Source: Acidobacteriota bacterium (GTDB lineage: Bacteria > Acidobacteriota > Holophagae > Acanthopleuribacterales > Acanthopleuribacteraceae). Taken from it: a DNA stretch of 64,000 nucleotides. Positions 10,219 to 17,648 of the stretch are shown one piece after another (position 1 is the first letter of the stretch; each line of letters opens with the position of its first letter). The notes under the pieces were generated by a model. The model had not been told where the DNA came from. It saw only the letters and a list, made by a program, of their open reading frames with translations, and ran no database searches. The stretch lies in assembly GCA_020439745.1 (NCBI GenBank), contig JAGQSC010000036.1, forward strand, positions 62,001-126,000, read 5' to 3'. Made by a program: the position numbers and the translations under genes.

Positions 10219-11215
10219 GGCTCACCTCCGCCCAATGACGAATTGTTTGCCAAGCTCGGTCCGTGCTCAAGATGTCCAAAGCCGTTTGAATGCCGGCCTT
10301 GACGGTGGGCGCGCGGTTGGCGACCCAAAGCAGCGCCCCGGCATTGAAGGCGACTGCTTCGCGGTGGGCTGGAGGCGCAGTTCCACAAAAGATAGCCTTT
10401 AGAGCCAATGTGTTCTCTTCGGGCGTACCACCCACAATGGAACTGCGTGGATGTTCGGTTAGGCCGAAGTCCGTTGCGTGCCACTGTTCGTGTTTCACCC
10501 CACCGTCTTCGGTTATCCAGACATCGTTTAGACCGTCCAGACACAACTCGTCCATGCCTGATCCATGAACCACCAATGCGGATCGACAGCCCAACTGCCG
10601 TAAGACCTGGGCCATGGCGGGTCCCAATTGTGGGTCATACACGCCCATTAACTGGAAGGTGGGTTGTGCCGGATTGACCAGCGGGCCCAATACATTAAAG
10701 ATGGTGCGAACCCCCAATGCACGCCGGGCCGGCATGGCGTAACGGATCCCGCTGTGATAGTTGGGTGCAAACAGAAAGCAAATCCCCGCTTCGCAAACCG
10801 ACCTGTATGATTCCTGCGGTGTGCATTGAAGGTTTACACCCAGTGCTTCCAATACATCGGCAGATCCGCATTGGGATGAGACACTGCGATTGCCGTGTTT
10901 GACCATGGCCAAACCTGCCGAGGCTGCCACAACCGCTGCCGCCGTTGAAATATTGATCGAATGTGAACCGTCGCCGCCTGTGCCGCAATTGTCGGCGGTT
11001 TCAAATTCGGTGGTCGGAAAATGCGTCGCTGCTTGGCGTAATGCTTGGGCTGCTCCGGCGATTTCAGAACTGGCTTCGCCACGGGTTTTCATAGCCATCA
11101 ACATGCCGCCTATCTGAATATCGGTCAGTTCGCCTGCCATAAGTTGACCGAATAAACGCCTACTTTCGTCTACCTGCAACACCTGCCCTTGCAGCACCTT
11201 GTCTAGCGGATTCAT
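10205..11215 (-). CDS. trpD: Anthranilate phosphoribosyltransferase
   Basis: TrpD transfers phosphoribose from PRPP to anthranilate, the second committed step. The 336-residue protein has the PRPP-binding CGTGGDGSHSINIST loop, KHGNRSVSSQCGSADVLEALG for the anthranilate and magnesium sites, and the conserved R-x3-GVRTIFNVLGPLVNP segment. Length fits the family (about 335-345). It is a stand-alone TrpD rather than the TrpG-D fusion of Escherichia coli. The start is an ATGA overlap with the trpG stop, and the 3' end overlaps trpCF. Confidence 0.97.
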   Translation of the reverse strand: MNPLDKVLQGQVLQVDESRRLFGQLMAGELTDIQIGGMLMAMKTRGEASSEIAGAAQALRQAATHFPTTEFETADNCGTGGDGSHSINISTAAAVVAASAGLAMVKHGNRSVSSQCGSADVLEALGVNLQCTPQESYRSVCEAGICFLFAPNYHSGIRYAMPARRALGVRTIFNVLGPLVNPAQPTFQLMGVYDPQLGPAMAQVLRQLGCRSALVVHGSGMDELCLDGLNDVWITEDGGVKHEQWHATDFGLTEHPRSSIVGGTPEENTLALKAIFCGTAPPAHREAVAFNAGALLWVANRAPTVKAGIQTALDILSTDRAWQTIRHWAEVSHGTR

Positions 11216-11802
11216 TGAAATACCTCCCGAGCAACGTTCAATGTCTCGTCAATCAACAAACCACCTCTGGGTGTCAAAATCGACTCAGGATGGAACTGAA
11301 CGCCAAAAATAGGCCGCTGGCGATGTTGCAAAGCCATCACAATGCCGTCCTCGGTCGCGGCAATCGCCTCGAGTGGATCGGGCATCTTTTGCGCCGCCAG
11401 CGAGTGGTAGCGTCCCACCAGCATGGGATTGGGGAGTGAACGGAAGATGGATTGTTTTTGGTGCACAATCCGCGATGTCTTGCCGTGAACCACTTGGCCA
11501 GCATATCCAACCTGACCACCAAACGCTTCCACCATTATCTGATGGCCTAAACACACTCCAAAGATGGGCCATTGCGGCGATGATTGACGAACGAGTTCTA
11601 TGCAACAGCCCGCATCCCTCGGGTGTCCCGGACCTGGCGATAGCACCAGCATCTTGGGGCCCGACAAATCCTCCATGCGCTGCAAGATCTCGGCAGTGGG
11701 TACGGAATGGCGCCAAACCTGGACGACACATTGTCGTTTTCTGAATTCGTCGACCAGGTTAAAGGTGAACGAATCGAAATTGTCGATGAACAGGATGTTC
11801 AT
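11212..11802 (-). CDS. trpG: Anthranilate synthase glutamine amidotransferase component
   Basis: The 196-residue class I glutamine amidotransferase releases ammonia for TrpE. The start MNILFIDNFDSFTFNLV is the family signature. The nucleophile Cys lies in FGVCLGHQIMVEAFGG, and the His/Glu pair in GVQFHPES. SPGPGHP marks the oxyanion region. Because trpE and trpG overlap by ATGA and the cluster is otherwise pure trp, I assign tryptophan rather than p-aminobenzoate synthesis, although PabA is very similar and the subunit may serve both. Confidence 0.95.
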   Translation of the reverse strand: MNILFIDNFDSFTFNLVDEFRKRQCVVQVWRHSVPTAEILQRMEDLSGPKMLVLSPGPGHPRDAGCCIELVRQSSPQWPIFGVCLGHQIMVEAFGGQVGYAGQVVHGKTSRIVHQKQSIFRSLPNPMLVGRYHSLAAQKMPDPLEAIAATEDGIVMALQHRQRPIFGVQFHPESILTPRGGLLIDETLNVAREVFQ

Positions 11803-13280
11803 AGCTCACCACCCAACGCACGAATCACGGCCCTTGCCTTCCGCTGTGTTTCTAGAGACTCTTCCTCTGGATCAGAATCAAAAACCACACCGGCTCCGGC
11901 GCGCACATAGGCATAACCATTGCGGACAAAGGCGGATCGAATGGCAATGGCTGTATCCATCTCGCCATCGCTTGTCAAATAGCCAACTGCCCCACCGTAT
12001 GGTCCGCGCTTTGTGCGCTCAAGTTGGCGCAACAGCGAGGCGGCCTTTATTTTAGGGGCACCAACCAGAGTGCCCATGTTCATGCAGGCCACATAGGCAT
12101 GCAATGCATCAAACTCATCCCTCAGTTCGCCTTCCACATAAGACACGAGGTGCATCACATGGGCATAGCGATCAACCGTGAGAATTTTCGGGACAAAACG
12201 CGTGCCGGGCTTGCTGACTCGGGCAATGTCGTTGCGGGCCAAATCAATCAACATCAGGTGTTCGGCCAGCTCCTTTTCGTCCAACCTCAATTCGGCTTCC
12301 AGGCGTGTGTCGAGATCGCGGTCAATGCTTCCATCTGCCGCAAATCCTCGGGGCTTCGTTCCAGCAATTGGGCGGATCTCCACTTTATGCGGGTTACCGG
12401 AAACTTTGACGGCGGTTTCAGGCGATGCGCCCAGCAAGACACCGCTCGGAGTATCAAACACAAACATGTAGGGACTCGGATTGGACTGCCGCAAACGAGC
12501 GTATGCCCCAAGTGGGTCTTCGCATGGCACGGTGTAGGTGCGTGATGGAACGGCCTGGAAAATGTCGCCCGCAATGATGTTTTGCTTGAGTTGACTGACC
12601 CATGACTGGTAGGTGACATCATCCACATCACAAGTGACGGGCTGTACACCAGGAAGCACCGCGTTTCGCGGTCGCATATCGCGCGCCTTTCGGCACGTAT
12701 CTTCAAGGGCACCCAAAAGTTCATAATCTTCCGATTCAGAAGACAGATGATAGATTTGAGTCGCCTGCTTCTGGTGATGGATCTCGATGAAAAGGTCTGG
12801 CAGCACGAAATGGTAGTCAGGGAACGCTAATGCATCGTGTTCGGGGCGAGGTAGGTGCTCGTAGGTGTCGATAAAATCGTAGGCAAAGGTTCCTGCAATG
12901 AGTGTGCGGTCTTCAGTGCCCAGATTCAATGCAGCGCGCAACACCGATATGGGCGACTGGGTCAATAATCGCTGTACCTCCTCGGCATTGGCATCGATTT
13001 CGGGGAAAAAAAGTTCTTGGCCATCAGAGAAGGCGGACAATCGTTCATGAATCGTTGCGGCAATTTGTGTACCGAGTGGATTGTGGCTGCGTATTCGAAC
13101 ACGATTTCCCCGACAGGTCATGTCCAGGCAGGCACGGACCCCAACCAGGCTCATTTCTCCTTGTTTGGTGGTGATATCGGCGGACTCCAGTAGAAAAGTG
13201 CCGGGATGTCTATGGTGCACCAATTCATACAGACTCAAAGGGTCAGGCGCATAGGGGATGTGTCTTTTGGTTAGTTGCAT
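11799..13280 (-). CDS. trpE: Anthranilate synthase component I
   Basis: TrpE makes anthranilate from chorismate. The 493-residue protein has the N-terminal tryptophan-feedback motif FLLESADI, in which LLES binds Trp, so the enzyme is probably feedback inhibited. The C-terminal chorismate-binding domain shows NPSPYMFVF, GASPETAVKV, PIAGTKPRG, the magnesium-binding DLARNDIARV and GAPKIKAA, and ends YVRAGAGVVFDSDPEEE. It is the first structural gene, 16 bp after the attenuator hairpin, with only a weak GGA-type ribosome site. Expression is likely set by the leader at 13296-13418 together with the promoter at 13425-13453. Confidence 0.97.
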   Translation of the reverse strand: MQLTKRHIPYAPDPLSLYELVHHRHPGTFLLESADITTKQGEMSLVGVRACLDMTCRGNRVRIRSHNPLGTQIAATIHERLSAFSDGQELFFPEIDANAEEVQRLLTQSPISVLRAALNLGTEDRTLIAGTFAYDFIDTYEHLPRPEHDALAFPDYHFVLPDLFIEIHHQKQATQIYHLSSESEDYELLGALEDTCRKARDMRPRNAVLPGVQPVTCDVDDVTYQSWVSQLKQNIIAGDIFQAVPSRTYTVPCEDPLGAYARLRQSNPSPYMFVFDTPSGVLLGASPETAVKVSGNPHKVEIRPIAGTKPRGFAADGSIDRDLDTRLEAELRLDEKELAEHLMLIDLARNDIARVSKPGTRFVPKILTVDRYAHVMHLVSYVEGELRDEFDALHAYVACMNMGTLVGAPKIKAASLLRQLERTKRGPYGGAVGYLTSDGEMDTAIAIRSAFVRNGYAYVRAGAGVVFDSDPEEESLETQRKARAVIRALGGEL

Positions 13281-13295
13281 TGTGTATCCAAAATG

Positions 13296-13324
13296 AAAAA
13301 GCCCGCCGTGTAGGCGGGCTTTTT
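13296..13324 (-). terminator. trp attenuator (intrinsic terminator hairpin)
   Basis: On the minus strand a 12-bp stem (AAAAAGCCCGCC paired with GGCGGGCTTTTT) closes a 5-nt loop and ends in a U-run, just before trpE. The first arm, GCCCGCC, can instead pair with GGUGGGC at 13366-13360 inside the leader ORF (7 bp, one G-U), giving an antiterminator. That is the classical region 2:3 versus 3:4 choice of ribosome-mediated attenuation. Confidence 0.88.
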
Positions 13325-13349
13325 CGAGTAATCGTTCGTCGTCCGAGCG

Positions 13350-13418
13350 CTAGACGGAGGCCCACCTGTTACGTTGAGTCTTCCACCACCACTTATGAGT
13401 TACGACGTTGGTCATCAT
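13350..13418 (-). CDS. trpL: trp operon leader peptide with three tandem Trp codons
   Basis: A 22-codon ORF, ATG at 13418 to TAG at 13350, encodes MMTNVVTHKWWWKTQRNRWASV. Trp is at codons 10, 11, 12 and 19, far above chance. The ORF lies between a consensus-like promoter and the attenuator. A ribosome stalled at codons 10-12 leaves region 2 (13366-13360, codons 18-20) free to form the antiterminator; a ribosome reaching the stop covers region 2, so the terminator forms. No ribosome site is visible, and the predicted transcription start is at or next to the first ATG, so the leader may be translated as a leaderless message. Confidence 0.85.
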   Translation of the reverse strand: MMTNVVTHKWWWKTQRNRWASV

Positions 13419-13424
13419 GGGCGC

Positions 13425-13453
13425 AGCATAGTTAGCCCATCGTGGCATGTCAA
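13425..13453 (-). promoter_or_regulatory. Sigma-70-type promoter of the trp operon
   Basis: On the minus strand, TTGACA (13453-13448, perfect -35) is followed after exactly 17 bp by TATGCT (13430-13425, -10). Six bases later comes the trpL ATG at 13418, so initiation 7 nt after the -10 would place the RNA 5' end on the start codon. No clear TrpR-type operator is present. Confidence 0.8.
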
Positions 13454-13513
13454 GCATGATTTTTGTGTCGCCTGCCAGGGGCGGTATGATGGCAACCTGC
13501 TATGGAGGTGGAA

Positions 13514-14155
13514 ATGGAGCCCGTGGCAATCATCGGCGATGTACATGGTTGCATTGATGAATTGGAACACCTTTTAGATCAATTAGATGGCCGACCGGTT
13601 GTGTTTGTGGGAGATTTGATCAACAAGGGACCGGACTCGTTGGCGGTGCTTGAGCGCGTGTTGTCCCTTCAAGCGCGTGCGGTGATCGGCAATCATGAGC
13701 TCGGGTTTTTGTCGTACCTAAAGAGCAAACGCCACCATGTAGATTTCGAGGAAGTTGAACGCCAGTTGGGGATACATTGTGCAAATTGGGCCCGTTGGAT
13801 ACAAGCATTACCCACGTTCATCGAAACGCCAGATTGGTTGGTGGTCCACGCCGGACTGGTACCTGGCCAACACCCAGCTGAATCCGATCCGCGTGTTTTG
13901 ACACGGATCAGGACTTGGGATGGTACGGGGAAACGCCTGAACAATCCCGCGGATCCTCCGTGGTTTGATTTGTATGATGGACAGAAACTGGTCGTATTTG
14001 GACACTGGGCGGTTCGGGGTTTAGTCATGGAAGATCGTGTCATTGGTCTCGATACGGGTTGCGTTTATGGAGGTCAACTTACCGCTGTGCTGTTGCCGGA
14101 ACGCAGGCTGGTGCAGGTGGCGGCAAAACGCGCGTATTGCCCAATCTCATCATGA
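13514..14155 (+). CDS. Metallophosphoesterase, PrpE/ApaH-like (calcineurin type)
   Basis: The 213-residue protein has the dinuclear-metal motifs of calcineurin-like phosphoesterases in order: GDVHG near residue 8, VGDLINKGPDS around 35, GNHE around 63, a His in VVHAG and a C-terminal VFGHW followed by GLDTGCVYGGQLTAV. This set matches symmetrical diadenosine tetraphosphatase and the related protein Ser/Thr phosphatases PrpE and PrpA, so the substrate may be Ap4A or a phosphoprotein. I choose ATG 13514 because GGAGGTGG at 13504-13511 forms its ribosome site; ATG 13502 overlaps that site. The gene is divergent from the trp operon. Confidence 0.9.
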   Translation: MEPVAIIGDVHGCIDELEHLLDQLDGRPVVFVGDLINKGPDSLAVLERVLSLQARAVIGNHELGFLSYLKSKRHHVDFEEVERQLGIHCANWARWIQALPTFIETPDWLVVHAGLVPGQHPAESDPRVLTRIRTWDGTGKRLNNPADPPWFDLYDGQKLVVFGHWAVRGLVMEDRVIGLDTGCVYGGQLTAVLLPERRLVQVAAKRAYCPISS

Positions 14156-14348
14156 CACGCCAATTGTGTTAAACTCACCTCGTTTCCCGCATTGGATCTC
14201 CGTGTGAATGTGCACGGAAACGCCCATCGTTTATGTGATGCCGTTTATTTTGGTTCTGTGCTCGTTTCCACCCGTGCTTCTTGGAATGGAACTTGCCCTG
14301 AAACTGTTTGGGTCGTGGAAACTAAGATCAATACCAAGGAGTGACGAC

Positions 14349-16913
14349 ATGAAGTTGTTGCGAGTCGCGAGCCTTGCGTTGCTTGCGAGTAATTTATGGG
14401 CTGGAGAGCAGGATCTGCGCCTGGCCCAGGCCTTTGTGGCGCAAAAACAGGTACCTGTGCCCGAGCAGGCGTTTGAAGGATCCGGATTTCAGGTTGACCT
14501 GATGACGCTTCACCAGGTGCGTACTTCTTATCCAGAGCGCATTGTGATGCCGCTTGTCGGACATGAACTCACCTTCACTCGTGATTATGTACGTGATCAC
14601 GGCAAAACTACCACTTGGCGGGGATTTCATATTGAATCGGGCACGCGAGTGGTATTGACAGTGTCGGAAAGCAGCTTTTACGCAACCTACTATGCCGGCC
14701 TGGAAAAATACACAACCAGACCCAGCGATCAGGAAGGGCTGTTTTACGTCTATCGCATGGACGATTCCAAGATGCAACCCATGGTGGGATGCTCCATTGA
14801 CGAAGCCGAAAACCAGGCAGCAGCCCATATTCACGACGATGATAGTGAGAAGACGGCGGCTTGTGATGCGAGTGCACAAATTGACGTGATGATTGTCTAT
14901 ACCAATGGATTGGCAACCCGTCTGGGCAATAACTTGGATGCGCGTTTGCAACATCTGGTTGATCTGACCAACGACGCATACAACAGTAGCCAAGTAGATG
15001 CGGAACTTCGATTGGTACACACAATGGCGGTAGACTACCCAGACAACACCGATATCGGTGATGCTTTGTCGGATATCACCAATAACACCGGTGTTTTTTC
15101 CGACATGGAAAGTCTGCGTGACCAACACGGTGCCGATCAGGTCACCATCGTCCGTAACCTAAACGCCAGTGGCGGATTAATTACCTGTGGTATTGCCTGG
15201 TTGGTGACCACAAGCGGTATTCAAAGTGGCGCTCGTTCGGCCTATGCTGCCGTGGACGATCACAACTTCCAGTGTTTTGACTTGGCATATGCCCATGAAG
15301 TGGGTCACAACTTAGGTCTGGCCCATGATCGCAACACGTCCATGGAGTTTGGCGGCGGCGGCGGCAAGTTCTCCTACTCCTTCGGTTATCAACAGCCACA
15401 GCGCAAGTTTGTCACCGTGATGGGCTACGACTTTACAGGTGTCTGCCCCTGTGGATACACGCCCAATTTTTCCAACCCCAACGTGAGTGTTCAGGGCTCG
15501 CCAACCGGCGTACCCGAAGGTGATCCTGAGTCTGCTGACAATGCAAAAACGTTGGGCGTCACCCGATTGAACATGGCGCAGTATCGAGCCACGTTGAAAG
15601 GTTCTTCGTTAGCTAACAAATACTATGTACCAGAAGTACAACTCACAGGCGGTACGAACACTTACGTGGGACTGGTGAACAACAACAATGCAACGGCTTC
15701 AGTGGAAGTGTTCGCTTTCTCAAGTACAGGAGATCAGTTGGCCAAATTGAGTTCCGTAACTCAGATTCCTGCAAATAACCGCGTATGGATCAATGTGAAC
15801 GCTGCGTTTCCCAGCATGTCAAATTTGATCGGCTGGATCCAAGTCGGCAGCAACCGCACCATTCAGGTATTTGCGGAGTTGCAAAGTGCAAAAGTGCGCT
15901 CAGCCTACTGGTCGAACCCAGGATTGGATTCCATTCAATTTGTGCCTCACGTTGCAAAGAACACGGCTCAGTTCGAGACCATCATTTCAACGGTGAATGG
16001 CACCGGCGGTGAAGCTTCGGCCTACATAGCACCTGAACCGTTTGGGGACCAGTACAATTTCAGCGATCTGGATTGCGGCTACACACAAACTGCAGGTAAC
16101 GCAGTGGAATATTTTGGGTCCGACCTGATTGAGATCGTAGATTGGGCTAGTATCATGAGTGCGACCAGTTCGGTGGCTTCGATGGAGTACTTCTCATATC
16201 TTCCAGATCGCGACCGAGTCGCATCGCTTGGACTGAACGGCCAAACGACAGAGCGTCTTCGTTTCTTACATGTTGCCGCCGATGTCACTCAATTTTGGAC
16301 GGGCCTTGTCTATATGAACGTAGGTAATGGGACCCTAAACGTCACAGAGCGCTACTACAATGCGAGTGGTGATGTGCTTTCCGAGAATCCCGTAAGTCTC
16401 ATTCGTGGACAGAAGCGGACGCTTCTGTTCGATGCGGCCAACAACGAACCTGCGGGTACCGTATGGGTGGATGTTGAAGTGGATAATGGGCTCAAAGACT
16501 TAGTGGGCTATGAACTGTTTGGTTCGGCAAATGGGTCGCCTCACAAGTTCTTTGCTGGGCTCCAAGGCAGCACCAAAGAGGGACGTACCCTGGTTTATCC
16601 CCATGCTCGTCAAACCAACGGCGAGTGGACGGGTCTTGTGGCGTTGAATGTGGGCGGATCTAACGCCAATATCACATTTGAGGGCGTCAACGATCAGGGT
16701 AACGTGGTCGCATCCAAAACCATCTCTGCCGTGGCTCCCAACGTGAAGTATGTGGCAACTACCGATAGCCTGTTCGATGCGGCTAACCTGAGCCAGATAA
16801 CTTGGGTCAGAGCGACAACCACTGGCTCACAGTGGGCTGGATTCTCACTTTGGGGTGATCTTGGTGAATTGCGCGAACACCTTTCGGGGTTGGTAGCGCC
16901 CGTCTCCCAATAA
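14349..16913 (+). CDS. Secreted metzincin metalloprotease (reprolysin-like) with C-terminal PHV/LFG repeats
   Basis: ATG 14349 has AAGGAG 8 bp upstream and begins a signal peptide (MKLLRVASLALLASNLWA). Of 854 residues, about 1-165 look like a propeptide. A metzincin catalytic domain follows, with the zinc motif HEVGHNLGLAHD near residue 316, a downstream VMGYDF Met-turn and FSNPNV, the arrangement seen in M12B-like bacterial enzymes. After residue 420 come beta-rich modules containing PHVA or LHVA, W-T/G-L, and YELFG-type segments, also found in two other secreted proteins of this window (30032-34669 and 46580-47287). It probably degrades extracellular protein; the repeats may anchor or sort it. 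A bidirectional terminator follows immediately. Confidence 0.9.
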   Translation: MKLLRVASLALLASNLWAGEQDLRLAQAFVAQKQVPVPEQAFEGSGFQVDLMTLHQVRTSYPERIVMPLVGHELTFTRDYVRDHGKTTTWRGFHIESGTRVVLTVSESSFYATYYAGLEKYTTRPSDQEGLFYVYRMDDSKMQPMVGCSIDEAENQAAAHIHDDDSEKTAACDASAQIDVMIVYTNGLATRLGNNLDARLQHLVDLTNDAYNSSQVDAELRLVHTMAVDYPDNTDIGDALSDITNNTGVFSDMESLRDQHGADQVTIVRNLNASGGLITCGIAWLVTTSGIQSGARSAYAAVDDHNFQCFDLAYAHEVGHNLGLAHDRNTSMEFGGGGGKFSYSFGYQQPQRKFVTVMGYDFTGVCPCGYTPNFSNPNVSVQGSPTGVPEGDPESADNAKTLGVTRLNMAQYRATLKGSSLANKYYVPEVQLTGGTNTYVGLVNNNNATASVEVFAFSSTGDQLAKLSSVTQIPANNRVWINVNAAFPSMSNLIGWIQVGSNRTIQVFAELQSAKVRSAYWSNPGLDSIQFVPHVAKNTAQFETIISTVNGTGGEASAYIAPEPFGDQYNFSDLDCGYTQTAGNAVEYFGSDLIEIVDWASIMSATSSVASMEYFSYLPDRDRVASLGLNGQTTERLRFLHVAADVTQFWTGLVYMNVGNGTLNVTERYYNASGDVLSENPVSLIRGQKRTLLFDAANNEPAGTVWVDVEVDNGLKDLVGYELFGSANGSPHKFFAGLQGSTKEGRTLVYPHARQTNGEWTGLVALNVGGSNANITFEGVNDQGNVVASKTISAVAPNVKYVATTDSLFDAANLSQITWVRATTTGSQWAGFSLWGDLGELREHLSGLVAPVSQ

Positions 16914-16948
16914 CAAAAAAAGGCCCGCCGAAGCGGGCCTTTTTTTTG
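16914..16948. terminator. Bidirectional intrinsic terminator
   Basis: A perfect inverted repeat, A-run plus GGCCCGC, loop CGAA, GCGGGCC plus a T-run, lies between the convergent metalloprotease and lipoprotein genes. The A- and T-tracts let it act on both strands. Confidence 0.92.
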
Positions 16949-16962
16949 ACTAGTGGGACGAA

Positions 16963-17277
16963 TTAGTGGTCGTCGCCCGCTTCATCTGTAGCTTCTTCAA
17001 CGGCTTCAGTTGCCGCGTCTACCGCTTCGCCAGCGGTATCCATAGCTTTGTCAGCTGCATCCATGGCTTCGTCAGCCATTTCGCCTGCTGCGTCTGCGAC
17101 TTCACCTGCAGCTTCTTCAACTGCATCGGTGGCCGCAGGTTCAGCGGCGGGCTCAGCGGCTGGTTGAGCCGGAGCGGGTTTTGCTGCCGGTTGAGCCGGA
17201 GCGCTATCAGCTTTGTTGCCACAAGCAACTGCAAACAACATGATCAGGGCGGCGAGAACCGCCATTGTCTTTTTCAT
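16963..17277 (-). CDS. Small Ala/Glu-rich lipoprotein
   Basis: The 104-residue product starts at ATG 17277 with AGGAGG about 11 bp upstream. A signal peptide MKKTMAVLAALIMLFAVAC ends in a lipobox (AVAC), so the mature protein should carry lipid on its Cys. The rest is low complexity: a Pro-Ala stretch (residues 25-47), then a repeated Glu/Asp-Ala pattern (about 50-100) with variants of DAAGEMADEAMDAADKA, which would form a long amphipathic helix or coiled coil like those of Lpp-type or stress-linked helical lipoproteins. I cannot give a specific function. It shares the terminator at 16914-16948. Confidence 0.8.
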   Translation of the reverse strand: MKKTMAVLAALIMLFAVACGNKADSAPAQPAAKPAPAQPAAEPAAEPAATDAVEEAAGEVADAAGEMADEAMDAADKAMDTAGEAVDAATEAVEEATDEAGDDH

Positions 17278-17356
17278 TTTAGAGAAACCCTCCTTGAGAT
17301 GACACATTCCTTATCCACGACAGGTCGTGATGTACCTCGATGACTGGTCGCTGGAT

Positions 17357-17563
17357 TCAGTCGAGTGTGAAACCAATTTTCATGGAAACTTGGTAGTGCG
17401 CGACTTTTCCGTCGTCGATGTGCCCACGGATGCCCGTTACTTCAAACCAACGCATGTTGCGTACAGTCTTCGACGTGCGAGCTATTGCGTTTTGGATTGC
17501 ATCTTCAATTGAGGTTGGAGATGAACCCGTTAATTCGATTTGTTTGTAGACGTGATCCGACAT
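17357..17563 (-). CDS. Dodecin-family flavin-binding protein
   Basis: The 68-residue protein, from ATG 17563 with GGAGG 6 bp upstream, matches dodecin over its full length: [15 protein letters not shown], then [25 protein letters not shown], with the flavin-stacking Trp, and a final strand [12 protein letters not shown]. Dodecins assemble as hollow dodecamers that store or buffer riboflavin, FMN or FAD, and sometimes coenzyme A. It is monocistronic by position, between the lipoprotein gene and the winged-helix/STAND gene, all on the minus strand. Confidence 0.94.
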   Translation of the reverse strand: MSDHVYKQIELTGSSPTSIEDAIQNAIARTSKTVRNMRWFEVTGIRGHIDDGKVAHYQVSMKIGFTLD

Positions 17564-17648
17564 GGCATCCTCCAGTCGATGGATTCGAGATGGAAGTTGG
17601 CGCATTCTAGCATGACTTTGTGAACAGATGTGCAAGCCACCTTGGGCA

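Noticed and set aside
13419-13447. A TrpR operator at the trp promoter
   Set aside because: Only a short CTAACTA resembles a half-site; no symmetrical operator could be drawn.
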